A stretch of DNA of 64,000 nt, from assembly GCA_947457615.1 (NCBI GenBank), contig CANGWK010000004.1, forward strand, positions 1 to 64,000. Reading direction: 5' to 3'. The notes below the pieces were generated by a model. That model made no database searches, had not been told where the DNA came from, and worked only from the letters and a program-made list of their open reading frames with translations. A program made the translations under genes and the position numbers. Positions 40,619-50,905 of this stretch are shown here, one piece after another (the first letter of the stretch is position 1; the number at the start of each line of letters is the position of its first letter). The stretch comes from Flavobacteriaceae bacterium. Its GTDB lineage: Bacteria; Bacteroidota; Bacteroidia; Flavobacteriales; Flavobacteriaceae.

Positions 40619-43600
40619 ATGAGAAAAATTATCATTCTATTATCACTTTTCATTTACTCTTATTCTGCATATTCTCAAGCAGATAGAGTAGTTGTTGAAA
40701 AGAATAATGCCGGTTTTAAATTGAAAGTCAATGGAAATGACTTTATAATAAATGGAATGAATTGGGATTACTATCCAATTGGAACAAACTATTCCTACAG
40801 TTTATGGAAACAATCGGATGAGGTTATCAAGGCTGCCTTGGATACAGAAATGGGTTTGCTGAAAAATATGGGTGTAAATACTATTAGGCAATACACTGGG
40901 ATTCAGCCTAAATGGATAACTTATATATTTCAAAAATATGGTATTTATACAGTTTTAAATCATTCTTTTGGTAGATATGGACTTACATTAAATGGTACTT
41001 GGGTACCAAATACAGATTATTCTAATGCACTAACCCAAGAATTGTTACTTAAAGAAACTAAAGAACTTGTTTCTGAATATAAAAATACACCAGGTTTGCT
41101 ACTATTTTTATTAGGAAACGAAAATAACTATGGTTTGTTTTGGGATGGAGCAGAATCAGAAAATATTCCATTAGAAGATAGAAAATCTACTGTTAGAGCT
41201 AAAGTAATGTACAAATTATTTAATCATGCAACTCTACAAATGAAAAAAATTGATAGCTCACATCCAATAGCTATTTGTAATGGAGATTTACTTTTTTTAG
41301 ATATAATTGCTAAAGAGTGCAAGGATGTAGATATTTTAGGAACTAACATGTATCGAGGTGTTTCATTTACAGATGCTTTCCAAAAAGTGAAAGAAAAATT
41401 TGATAAACCATTAATGTTTTCTGAATTTGGTGCAGATTCTTTCAATACTTTAGATAATGCCGAAGATCAAAAATCACAAGCATATTATATGGTAAACAAT
41501 TGGAAAGAAATATACGAAAATGCTTCAGGTCTAGGTAAAGCTGGTAATTCAATTGGAGGTTTTACTTTTCAATTTAGTGATGGATGGTGGAAATTTGGTC
41601 AAACAAAGAATTTAGATATTCATGATAATAATGCTTCTTGGTCTAACGGAGGTTACAATTTAGATTTTCAACAAGGAGAAAATAACATGAACGAAGAGTG
41701 GTTTGGTATTTGTGCCAAAGGGCCTACAAATGCCAGAGGTTTGTATACTTTATATCCACGTGCAGCTTATTACGCTTTAAAAGAAGCACATAATTTTAAT
41801 CCGTATCAAGCTGGAACTACAGTTGAAAGTACCGAAAAGTATTTTAGTACTATACAACTTATGGATGCTGTATTAAAAGCAAGAGGCGATAAAGCTGCTT
41901 TAGGTTCTAATGATACCGATATGCTTAAAGTTAGTAATTTGAGAGCAGAATTTACAACCTTTAACACTGGCGGAAGCTTAATCACCACCCCTAAAATTGC
42001 AGATCCAAATTCAACCTCCTATCCTAATAAATTAGGTTTTGATCACATGCAATCCTATTTTATTGGTGTTGAAGGGAATCCTGCACCTAATATGAAAGCC
42101 AATGTTAATGTAAGTATTCTTGGTAATGTTGCATTAAATCCAATAAATGAAATTTTCTACGAAAATAGAGGTAGAAGTCAAAATGTAAAAACCGAAAATG
42201 GAGTTGTAACTCAAAGCGATGTCAATAGAGTTCAAGTGTATAATGCCTCTTACACTTGGAATGAAAAATATTTTGATCTAAAAGGGTTTTATAGAACAGG
42301 TCATTACCATTGGGGCTATGAAGGGGATTTCTTCGGATTATATCCAGAAGCAAATTATGGTCCAAATTTAGATCTATATAATGGAGAAACTTCTGGTTTT
42401 GAATTTGAAGGGAAAAAATCTTTTGAAGGTTTAAAAGGTGCTTTAGGACCTCAATTATGGTGGGGAGCCAATCCAGCTTATCTTTTAAAATACAGTAAAA
42501 AAATCTGGAAAATAGATGCTACTGCAGTTTATCACGAAGATATATCTGATGCTAATGCGGCAACAACATCAATTGCAATTCCGCTTCCTAAAACTAGACG
42601 TGCAACTATTTATTTTAAATCAAAAATTGGTAATGTTGGTTTGGAAGTTGGTGGTATGTGGGGAGGTCAGCCATTAAATGGTAGAGCTTTTCAATTTGCA
42701 AAAGAATTAAATGGAGTTTATACTGTTTATGATGACAAAATCACAAATCAAGATAATTGGGGAGGTAAAGCAAAAATAACCTATTCAAAAGGGCGTTTTA
42801 ACATGTACACACAAGGGGCAATAATGGGATTAGTTGCTAATGGTGGTGCAGATAATACTAAAACATTCACAGGTTGGAGACTTAAAGATAGCGGAAGCGG
42901 AAACCAAACTAACTTCTTAACTGGATTTACTTACAGCATAGGTAATCTTCAAATTGCGCCAAACTTCTTATGGCAAAAACCATTAGTTGGTGCTATGCCA
43001 AACGATATTAATGCACCTGGAAGATTAAGAAATATTCAATCGGATCCTTTTGTTGTGAGATCCAATAGAGAAACTTTGGGAGGAGAATTGTTACTTACTT
43101 TCGATCCAACACCTGCAACTTGGTATTACGAATGGGATAATGATATTGCAGAAGATGCAAAATTCGCCATTAATGTTGATTTTGTTTATCGTCATTTGCC
43201 AACCACTCAAGATGCAGCAATTGGATTCTTAGTAAACCGTACTGCATTTGCTTTTCCAAATGCAACACCGGCTCACGATTTATGGGAATTAAATTCAAGA
43301 ATTGTTTCTAAAATAACTCCTGATTTAGGATTTATTACAAATCTTTATATGGGTAATGCGCAAGCAAACGGGAGCGACACTAGACTAATTGAAAGAATGG
43401 GTGGCGATATTAGATTAATCTATAAAAAAGTAAAATTAACTACCACATTAAAACTTAATGATTGGGGTCCATACGATTACCACCGTGATTTTAACTTGAC
43501 TTATCCAACTCAGTTTTCATTAGATTTATCTACTTCTGTAGGAAAGCCAAATTGGTTTATCTTACCAAATACAAAATTAGGAATAATGGGAACTTGGAGA

Positions 43601-43744
43601 TCTTTAGACAAATATTCTCCAAGATTTCTTCCAAATCAAACTGCCTCTCTTTTTGCAACACAACCAATTATAAGTCCAGTTGGATTTAGTAATGGGTCAG
43701 AGTGGGAAATTAGAACGTATGTTCACATTAATATTGGAAAATAA
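40619..43744 (+). CDS. Secreted TIM-barrel glycosidase (GH2-TIM / GH-A clan-like) fused to a probable outer-membrane beta-barrel
   Basis: N-term INGMNWDYYPIGTNYSYSLW, LLFLLGNENNYGLFW, PLMFSEFGADSF; residues about 440-1041 alternate amphipathic beta-strands ending EWEIRTYVHINIGK. Confidence 0.72.
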   Translation: MRKIIILLSLFIYSYSAYSQADRVVVEKNNAGFKLKVNGNDFIINGMNWDYYPIGTNYSYSLWKQSDEVIKAALDTEMGLLKNMGVNTIRQYTGIQPKWITYIFQKYGIYTVLNHSFGRYGLTLNGTWVPNTDYSNALTQELLLKETKELVSEYKNTPGLLLFLLGNENNYGLFWDGAESENIPLEDRKSTVRAKVMYKLFNHATLQMKKIDSSHPIAICNGDLLFLDIIAKECKDVDILGTNMYRGVSFTDAFQKVKEKFDKPLMFSEFGADSFNTLDNAEDQKSQAYYMVNNWKEIYENASGLGKAGNSIGGFTFQFSDGWWKFGQTKNLDIHDNNASWSNGGYNLDFQQGENNMNEEWFGICAKGPTNARGLYTLYPRAAYYALKEAHNFNPYQAGTTVESTEKYFSTIQLMDAVLKARGDKAALGSNDTDMLKVSNLRAEFTTFNTGGSLITTPKIADPNSTSYPNKLGFDHMQSYFIGVEGNPAPNMKANVNVSILGNVALNPINEIFYENRGRSQNVKTENGVVTQSDVNRVQVYNASYTWNEKYFDLKGFYRTGHYHWGYEGDFFGLYPEANYGPNLDLYNGETSGFEFEGKKSFEGLKGALGPQLWWGANPAYLLKYSKKIWKIDATAVYHEDISDANAATTSIAIPLPKTRRATIYFKSKIGNVGLEVGGMWGGQPLNGRAFQFAKELNGVYTVYDDKITNQDNWGGKAKITYSKGRFNMYTQGAIMGLVANGGADNTKTFTGWRLKDSGSGNQTNFLTGFTYSIGNLQIAPNFLWQKPLVGAMPNDINAPGRLRNIQSDPFVVRSNRETLGGELLLTFDPTPATWYYEWDNDIAEDAKFAINVDFVYRHLPTTQDAAIGFLVNRTAFAFPNATPAHDLWELNSRIVSKITPDLGFITNLYMGNAQANGSDTRLIERMGGDIRLIYKKVKLTTTLKLNDWGPYDYHRDFNLTYPTQFSLDLSTSVGKPNWFILPNTKLGIMGTWRSLDKYSPRFLPNQTASLFATQPIISPVGFSNGSEWEIRTYVHINIGK

Positions 43745-43752
43745 TTAAAAAT

Positions 43753-45180
43753 ATGAAAAATATGAAAAATATAAAAATCAATTATTTAAAAAACGTATTT
43801 GTATTAGCATTGCTGTCAATTGCTAATTTGAGTTGTGAAAGAAATATGTCTGATGACGCAAAACTAGCAACTTTTTCAAAAAATGGCGATGTTTTCATTG
43901 ACACATTTAGTGCTGGATTAGGTTATGGAGCTTTTGGAGGTTCAAATTATACTGCTTTTACTGTAGATACGGATGTTAAATACCAAGGATCGGCTTCCAT
44001 GAGATTTGATGTACCTAGTGTTGGGGATCCAAAAGGAGCTTACGCAGGTGGAGTATTTATTGATGGCTCAGGTCGTAACTTGACCGATTATGATGCATTA
44101 ACTTTTTGGGTTAAAGGGTCTCAAGCAGCAACAATAAATGAATTTGGTCTTGGTACTGATTTCGGCTTAAATAAATATAAAGTAACAATGCAAAATGTTC
44201 CGATTGACACCAATTGGAAAAAAATAATTATTCCAATGCCCGACGCATCTAAATTAATTCAAGAAAAAGGAATGTTTTGGTATTCTGAAGGTGCAGAAAA
44301 TAATTTGGGTTATACTTTTTGGATTGATAATGTTAAGTACGAAAAATTAGGAACTATCGCTCATAATCAACCTAAAATTATGGACGGTTTAAACTCTACT
44401 CAACAAGCATATATTGGCACTTCAATTAACTTAACAGGTCTTACAGACACCTTTAATATGCCAAATGGGATAAATCAAACTATTTCAATTGCGCCAAGTT
44501 ATTTTTCATATTTATCTTCTAACCCTAGTATTGCTTCTGTTAGCGACTCAGGAGTTATTACTGTTTTATCAAGTGGAACAGCTCTAATTACAGCTTCTCT
44601 TTCTGGCACTACTGCAGTAGGTTCTCTTACAATAAATTCCTTAGGAGCTTTTATACCCGCAACAACTCCTACACGTCCTTCCTCAAATGTAATTTCACTT
44701 TTTTCTGATAGTTATCCAAATGTTCCTGTAGATTTCTTTAATGGTTACTGGGGCGGGCAAACAACACTAACAAGTCTTTTTAGTATTAGTGTAAATAATA
44801 ATATAGACAATATTCAAAGTTATACTTCTTTAAATTATGTAGGTATTCAAACACAAAATCCTCCAATTAACGCTTCTACTATGGGTTTTTTACATTTAGA
44901 TATTTTGCCAAGAACTGCTGCTACTTCAAATTTTACAATTAAAATAAGAGATAGAGGTTCAAATGGTGTTATTGATTCTGATAATAATGGAAATGCCACT
45001 GTAGATGATAAGGAAATATCTTATCTAATTCCGGCTAATCAGCTAAGTGTTGGAACTTGGAAATCGATTGATATTCCATTAACAGGAAATATTTTAAACC
45101 AAAAAAATAATCTTGCATTAATAGTTTTTATTGGTAATAATAATTTCTTTTTAGATAATCTATATTATTATAAAAACTAA
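43753..45180 (+). CDS. Lipoprotein with carbohydrate-binding-like modules and Ig-like domain
   Basis: Lipobox-like SIANLSC; FLHLDILPRT...GTWKSIDIPLTG...FFLDNLYYYKN. Confidence 0.75.
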   Translation: MKNMKNIKINYLKNVFVLALLSIANLSCERNMSDDAKLATFSKNGDVFIDTFSAGLGYGAFGGSNYTAFTVDTDVKYQGSASMRFDVPSVGDPKGAYAGGVFIDGSGRNLTDYDALTFWVKGSQAATINEFGLGTDFGLNKYKVTMQNVPIDTNWKKIIIPMPDASKLIQEKGMFWYSEGAENNLGYTFWIDNVKYEKLGTIAHNQPKIMDGLNSTQQAYIGTSINLTGLTDTFNMPNGINQTISIAPSYFSYLSSNPSIASVSDSGVITVLSSGTALITASLSGTTAVGSLTINSLGAFIPATTPTRPSSNVISLFSDSYPNVPVDFFNGYWGGQTTLTSLFSISVNNNIDNIQSYTSLNYVGIQTQNPPINASTMGFLHLDILPRTAATSNFTIKIRDRGSNGVIDSDNNGNATVDDKEISYLIPANQLSVGTWKSIDIPLTGNILNQKNNLALIVFIGNNNFFLDNLYYYKN

Positions 45181-45207
45181 AATTTAATAATTAAAAAAAA
45201 TATAAAA

Positions 45208-46014
45208 ATGATTCTAAAAGACATAAAATTATTTGCTTTATCTGTATTTAGTATTGTCATTGTAGGTTGTTCTACAAATGAAAAACAAACCGTAACCACC
45301 ATGACGCAATTGGTAAAACAAGATGAGTTTGATGTAGATGGTGCTCCAGATAACTCGATGTGGAGTTATGATATAGGAACAGGGAATAACGGCTGGGGAA
45401 ATAATGAATTAGAATATTATACTAGTAGACCTCAAAATGTAAAAGTAGAAGGAGGCGTATTAAAAATAACCGCTATTCAGGAGTCCTATATGGGTAAAGG
45501 ATATACTTCTGCTAGAATTACTTCTAAAAATAAGTTTGAACAGAAACACGGTCGTTTTGAAGCTCGAATTAAAATGCCTTGGGGAAAAGGTGTTTGGCCA
45601 GCTTTCTGGATGTTAGGCGCCAACTCTAGTTCAGTTTCGTGGCCTCAATGTGGCGAAATAGATATAATGGAATACCTTGGAAATAACCCTACATCTTTTT
45701 TCGGTACTGTTCATGGTCCAGGTTATGCAGGTTCAAATTCAATCTCTAAAATTTTCAATTTAACAAACGATAGATTTGATACTGATTACCATATTTTTGG
45801 GATTGAATGGGGAGAAGATTACATTAATTTCTATGTAGATGATGTATTATACAACCAAATTACTCCGGCAAAAGCTCCAGGAGAATGGGTTTTTAACCAG
45901 CCTTTTTATATAATATTGAATCTTGCCGTTGGCGGTAATTTGCCTGGTTCCCCTAATGCTGAAACGACTTTCCCGCAGACAATGCTGGTAGATTACGTAA
46001 GGGTATATAAATAG
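45208..46014 (+). CDS. GH16 family beta-glucanase (laminarinase-like), lipoprotein
   Basis: VIVGC lipobox, WPQCGEIDIMEYLG (ExDxxE catalytic motif). Confidence 0.93.
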   Translation: MILKDIKLFALSVFSIVIVGCSTNEKQTVTTMTQLVKQDEFDVDGAPDNSMWSYDIGTGNNGWGNNELEYYTSRPQNVKVEGGVLKITAIQESYMGKGYTSARITSKNKFEQKHGRFEARIKMPWGKGVWPAFWMLGANSSSVSWPQCGEIDIMEYLGNNPTSFFGTVHGPGYAGSNSISKIFNLTNDRFDTDYHIFGIEWGEDYINFYVDDVLYNQITPAKAPGEWVFNQPFYIILNLAVGGNLPGSPNAETTFPQTMLVDYVRVYK

Positions 46015-46025
46015 AATAATCAAAT

Positions 46026-46064
46026 AAATACAAGACTTTTTTATCAAGAAGTCTTGTATTTTTA
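46026..46064 (+). terminator. Intrinsic terminator
   Basis: AAATACAAGACTT-(10 nt)-AAGTCTTGTATTTTT hairpin. Confidence 0.75.
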
Positions 46065-46096
46065 TTATTAATAAAAAATAGCATTATAATACATTC

Positions 46097-49000
46097 ATGA
46101 ATCAGGATTCAGATATCTTAGTTAAAAACAATTTGAAAAACACCAATAAATTTGTTTCCATGGAAATGGAAACCATTAATGGGGAGCACTACTATAAAAT
46201 AAAAAATAATGATGCAATGCGTCCTTTTTTTATGAGTATTGTAAGCGACTCTAATCATTGGATGTTTATTTCTAGTAATGGCGGACTTTCGGCAGGAAGA
46301 AAAAATTCAGAATTTGCTCTTTTTCCTTATTATACGGATGATAAAATTACCGAATCTTCTGATATAACAGGAAGTAAAACTGTTTTTCAAATTTTAATTG
46401 AAGGTGAATTATTGATTTGGGAACCTTTTTCAGAACGCTTTACCAATCAATATTCTATTACCAGAAATTTGTATAAAAATAATTATGGTAATAAAATAAT
46501 TTTTGAAGAAATCAATAATGACCTACAATTAACTTACAGATACCATTGGAATTCTAGTAATAAATACGGCTTTGTAAAAAAATCGGAACTCCTTAATCAT
46601 TCTAATAAAGAATATGAAATTTCTATTTTAGATGGACTTCAAAATATTATGCCATATGGCGTTAATACCGATTTACAGGCAACAACAAGTAACCTTGTAG
46701 ATGCATACAAAAGAAGTGAGTTACACCAAGATTCTGGTTTAGGAATTTTTGCTTTAAGTGCAATTATTGTTGATAAAGCAGAACCTAGCGAAGCGTTAAA
46801 AGCCAATATTGTTTGGTCTTTAGGTATGGATAATCCAACGCATTTGGTTTCCTCATTACAACTTTCCAATTTCAGAAAAAAACAAAAAGTAGCTCCGGAA
46901 AATGATATTAAAGGCGAAAAAGGAGCTTATTTTTTAAATTCAGAAATAATATTAAAATCCAATTCTCAAAAAGGTTGGATGCTAATAGCCAACGTTAATC
47001 AAGACCATTCGGATATTGTTCAAATTATTGATACGATTAAGAAGGATAAAAATATTGAAAATCTAGTAATTGAGGATATTGAACTGGGAACTCAAAAACT
47101 AATAGCAATTAATGCATCTTCGGATGGACTTCAAGCAACAGCAGATCATTTAAGAGATACCAGACATTTTTCGAATACCTTATTTAATATCATGCGCGGC
47201 GGAATATTTGATTATAATTATCAAATTGAAAAGCCCGATTTTATTAATTATTTAAAAAAAGCAAATACTATTGTTTTCCAAAATTTTGAAAAACAAATTA
47301 ATATTCTTCCTGAATTATTATCCTTACAAACATTAAAAGAATTTGCAACAAAACAAAATGATGCTGACTTAGAACGTTTGTGTTTTGAATATTTACCGTT
47401 AAAATTCAGCCGACGACACGGAGATCCAAGTCGCCCTTGGAATAAATTTTCCATCAATACCCAAAGCGAAATTGACGGTTCTAAAATATTAGATTATCAA
47501 GGAAACTGGCGTGATATATTTCAGAACTGGGAAGCTTTGGCGCACTCGTATCCTGAATTTATTGATAGCATGATTCATAAATTCTTAAACGCTTCTACAT
47601 TTGATGGATACAATCCGTATCGTGTTACTAAAGATGGATTCGATTGGGAAACTATTGAACCAGACAATCCTTGGTCTTACATTGGATATTGGGGCGATCA
47701 TCAAATTATTTATTTGTTGAAATTTTTAGAATTCATTGAAAAACATGAGCCAAATAAGTTAGATTCTTATTTTGAAAACGAATGTTTTGTATATGCTGCT
47801 GTTCCTTACACAATAAAGCCTTACAAAGATATATTGAAAAATCCTAAGGATACTGTGGGTTATAATCACGAATGGGAAAAACTAATAAATCAAAGAAAAC
47901 AAGCAATAGGTGCCGATGGTGCTCTATTAAATAGTAATGATAAGGAAATTTATCATGTGAATTTCATCGAAAAGATATTGGCTACGGTGTTAGCAAAAAT
48001 GTCCAATTTCATTCCGGAAGGTGGTATTTGGATGAATACACAACGCCCAGAGTGGAACGATGCCAATAATGCTTTGGTAGGTAACGGGGTTTCAATGGTA
48101 ACGCTTTATTATTTGAGACGTTTCTTGAAATTCTTCCAGCACATATTAGAAAATTCTAACTTAGAAAACATTAAAATTTCGAATGAAATGGTAGAATTTT
48201 ACCATGAAGTAAGAGAATGTTTAGTTGAAAATAAACACTTGCTTTCAGGTAAAATTGATGATAAATCACGCAGAATAATTTTAGATCGATTAGGAAAAGC
48301 GGCTTCTGATTATCGTTATCAAATTTATAATAGTGGGTTTTGGGGTAAAAAAAGAACCCATTCTATGGCCGGTCTAAAAACATTTACCCAAGTATGTTTG
48401 GACTTTATTGATCATTCTATAGACGCCAATAAAAGAGTAGATAATTTGTACCATGCCTATAATTTAGTTACCATAAAAAGCGATAGCGAGATCTCCATTT
48501 CCTATTTAAGTGAAATGTTAGAAGGTCAAGTTGCAGTGCTAAGTTCTGGTTATTTAAGTTCTAAGGAAGCATTAAAAGTGTTAGATAGTTTAAAAAACAG
48601 TAAATTATTCAGAGAAGATCAATATAGTTATTTACTGTATCCAAATAAAGAATTGCCTAAATTTTTAGCAAAAAATACTATTGCAAATGATTCAGTTTCT
48701 CAATCGGAATTATTAACTCTGTTGGTTGCAAAAAAGAACACACAAGTTATAAAAATGGATTGCGATGGGAATTATCATTTTAATGGTAATTTCAATAATG
48801 CAAACGATTTGAAAAAAGCTTTAGAGCAATTAAAAAATATAAAAGAATACCAAACTTTAGTAGAAAAAGAAGCTGATAAAATAACTGAAATTTTCGAAAA
48901 TGTTTTTAATCACAAATCATTTACTGGAAGATCTGGAACATTTTATGGCTATGAAGGATTAGGTTCTATTTATTGGCACATGGTTTCGAAACTGCAATTA

Positions 49001-49573
49001 GCAGTGCAGGAATGTTGCTTTAAAGCCCAAGACGAAAAAGAATCTCCAGAAATTATAGGACGTTTATTAGAACATTATTATGAAATAAATGCAGGAATTG
49101 GATTGCATAAATCACCTGCTCTACATGGAGCATTTCCAACAGATCCTTATTCGCACACACCTGCAGGTAAAGGTGCACAACAACCCGGAATGACTGGGCA
49201 AGTTAAAGAAGATGTATTAAGTCGTTTTGGTGAACTTGGAGTTTTTGTAAAAAATGGATGTTTAAATTTTGCTCCTTACTTGTTAAGAAAAGAAGAATTT
49301 TTGTCCAATGATTTCACATTTAACTATGTAGATGTGTTCATGAATCAAAAATCTATTGAGTTAATTAAAAATTCACTTGGTTTTACTTATTGTCAAATTC
49401 CTGTTATTTATAAAATAGGAGAAAAAAGAAATATTGAAATTTATTTTAACGATTCAACAATTAAAAAGTTAGAGACTTTATATCTGGATAATGAAACAAG
49501 CCAACATTTTTTTGCACGAACAGGTCAAATAAATAAAATCATTGTGAATATTGTAGACAATGAATTAAAATAA
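46097..49573 (+). CDS. Cytosolic GH94/GH149/GH161-type glycoside phosphorylase candidate
   Basis: No signal peptide, 1158 aa, TQRPEWNDANNALVGNGVSMVTLYYLRR resembles the DWND catalytic region of GH94-clan phosphorylases; GRSGTFYGYEGLGSIYWHM, LHGAFPTDPYSHTPAGKGAQQPGMTGQVKED; glucanase neighbours. Confidence 0.7.
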   Translation: MNQDSDILVKNNLKNTNKFVSMEMETINGEHYYKIKNNDAMRPFFMSIVSDSNHWMFISSNGGLSAGRKNSEFALFPYYTDDKITESSDITGSKTVFQILIEGELLIWEPFSERFTNQYSITRNLYKNNYGNKIIFEEINNDLQLTYRYHWNSSNKYGFVKKSELLNHSNKEYEISILDGLQNIMPYGVNTDLQATTSNLVDAYKRSELHQDSGLGIFALSAIIVDKAEPSEALKANIVWSLGMDNPTHLVSSLQLSNFRKKQKVAPENDIKGEKGAYFLNSEIILKSNSQKGWMLIANVNQDHSDIVQIIDTIKKDKNIENLVIEDIELGTQKLIAINASSDGLQATADHLRDTRHFSNTLFNIMRGGIFDYNYQIEKPDFINYLKKANTIVFQNFEKQINILPELLSLQTLKEFATKQNDADLERLCFEYLPLKFSRRHGDPSRPWNKFSINTQSEIDGSKILDYQGNWRDIFQNWEALAHSYPEFIDSMIHKFLNASTFDGYNPYRVTKDGFDWETIEPDNPWSYIGYWGDHQIIYLLKFLEFIEKHEPNKLDSYFENECFVYAAVPYTIKPYKDILKNPKDTVGYNHEWEKLINQRKQAIGADGALLNSNDKEIYHVNFIEKILATVLAKMSNFIPEGGIWMNTQRPEWNDANNALVGNGVSMVTLYYLRRFLKFFQHILENSNLENIKISNEMVEFYHEVRECLVENKHLLSGKIDDKSRRIILDRLGKAASDYRYQIYNSGFWGKKRTHSMAGLKTFTQVCLDFIDHSIDANKRVDNLYHAYNLVTIKSDSEISISYLSEMLEGQVAVLSSGYLSSKEALKVLDSLKNSKLFREDQYSYLLYPNKELPKFLAKNTIANDSVSQSELLTLLVAKKNTQVIKMDCDGNYHFNGNFNNANDLKKALEQLKNIKEYQTLVEKEADKITEIFENVFNHKSFTGRSGTFYGYEGLGSIYWHMVSKLQLAVQECCFKAQDEKESPEIIGRLLEHYYEINAGIGLHKSPALHGAFPTDPYSHTPAGKGAQQPGMTGQVKEDVLSRFGELGVFVKNGCLNFAPYLLRKEEFLSNDFTFNYVDVFMNQKSIELIKNSLGFTYCQIPVIYKIGEKRNIEIYFNDSTIKKLETLYLDNETSQHFFARTGQINKIIVNIVDNELK

Positions 49574-49587
49574 ATTGCAAGTTGTAA

Positions 49588-50850
49588 ATGAAATTAAGAT
49601 ATAAACATATTATTTTATTAGTTGTGTTATCTTTTTTTTATGCAAATAAAATAGGTTCACAAACCAATAATAGAAGGCCAAAAATAAAAATTGTGAATGC
49701 AAAAGATATTCTTGGAAATCCTAACTATATGGCATTATGTTATGGCGGTTATAGAACAAGTTCTAGAGAAGTACAACCTTCAATAGATCAGATAAAAGAA
49801 GATTTAAAAATCATGTCTGCCATGAACATTAAGTTAATTAGGACTTATAATGTTCATTTTGTTGAGGCGGCTAACATATTAAAATCTATTAATGAATTAA
49901 AAAAGGAAGATGCTAATTTTGAAATGTATGTAATGCTTGGTGCATGGATAGATTGTAAAAATGCTTGGACAGATAAAATACTAGATCACGATATTGAAAG
50001 TGAAAGAAATCCAAAAGAAATTCAAACTGCTGTAGAATTAGCTAATCAATATCCTGACATTGTTAAAATAATTGCAGTTGGAAATGAAGCAATGGTAAAA
50101 TGGGCAGAAAATTATTATGTGCAACCAAAAATAATTTTGAAATGGGTAAATTATTTGCAAGATTTAAAAAAGAAAAATAAAATATCCAAAGAGTTATGGA
50201 TTACAAGTTCTGACGATTTTGCTTCTTGGGGCGGAGGAGATAAAATCTATCATACTAAAGATTTGGAAGATTTAATTAAGGCTGTAGATTATGTTTCGAT
50301 GCATACTTATCCTTTTCATAATACGCATTATACATCAAAATTTTGGAAGCTACCAAGTAATGAAAATTCATTATCGGATATAGATAAAGTTAAAGCAGCA
50401 ATGACAAGAGCTCAAGAGTTTGCCGAAATGCAATACACTAATGTAAAAAATTATGTAAATAGTGTTAGCCCAAATAAACCAATTCATATTGGCGAAACGG
50501 GATGGGCTTCTAGTTCGGATGGATTTTATGGAAATGAAGGTTCCAAAGCTTCTGACGAATACAAGCAAAGGCTATATTATGAAAGCATGCGAAATTGGAC
50601 AACAAAACAAGGAGTCAGCTGTTTTTTCTTTGAAGCTTTTGATGAAACATGGAAAGACAATGCAAATCAAAATGGTTCTGAAAATCATTTCGGACTTTTT
50701 ACAGTTGATGGAAAGGCAAAATATGCATTATGGAACCAAGTAGATGCCGAAACATTTAAGAGTTTAAAAAGAGACGGAAATTCCATTGTAAAAACATTTT
50801 CGGGAGATGAAGAATTGTTAAAAAAAACAGTTTTAACACCACCAAACTAA
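49588..50850 (+). CDS. GH17-like beta-1,3-glucanase / glucanosyltransferase
   Basis: ALCYGGYR...IKLIRTYNVH, IIAVGNEAMVKW, HIGETGWASSSDG. Confidence 0.78.
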   Translation: MKLRYKHIILLVVLSFFYANKIGSQTNNRRPKIKIVNAKDILGNPNYMALCYGGYRTSSREVQPSIDQIKEDLKIMSAMNIKLIRTYNVHFVEAANILKSINELKKEDANFEMYVMLGAWIDCKNAWTDKILDHDIESERNPKEIQTAVELANQYPDIVKIIAVGNEAMVKWAENYYVQPKIILKWVNYLQDLKKKNKISKELWITSSDDFASWGGGDKIYHTKDLEDLIKAVDYVSMHTYPFHNTHYTSKFWKLPSNENSLSDIDKVKAAMTRAQEFAEMQYTNVKNYVNSVSPNKPIHIGETGWASSSDGFYGNEGSKASDEYKQRLYYESMRNWTTKQGVSCFFFEAFDETWKDNANQNGSENHFGLFTVDGKAKYALWNQVDAETFKSLKRDGNSIVKTFSGDEELLKKTVLTPPN

Positions 50851-50905
50851 TTTAATAAATGAATCAAAAAAGTTCTTAAATAATAAAAAATAAAATTCTT
50901 TAAAT

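Noticed and set aside
40619-43744. C-terminal half as a simple CBM/T9SS extension
   Set aside because: No FPNP...KKxxxx type CTD and no Ig/CBM-like spacing; length and strand pattern fit a barrel better, though unproven
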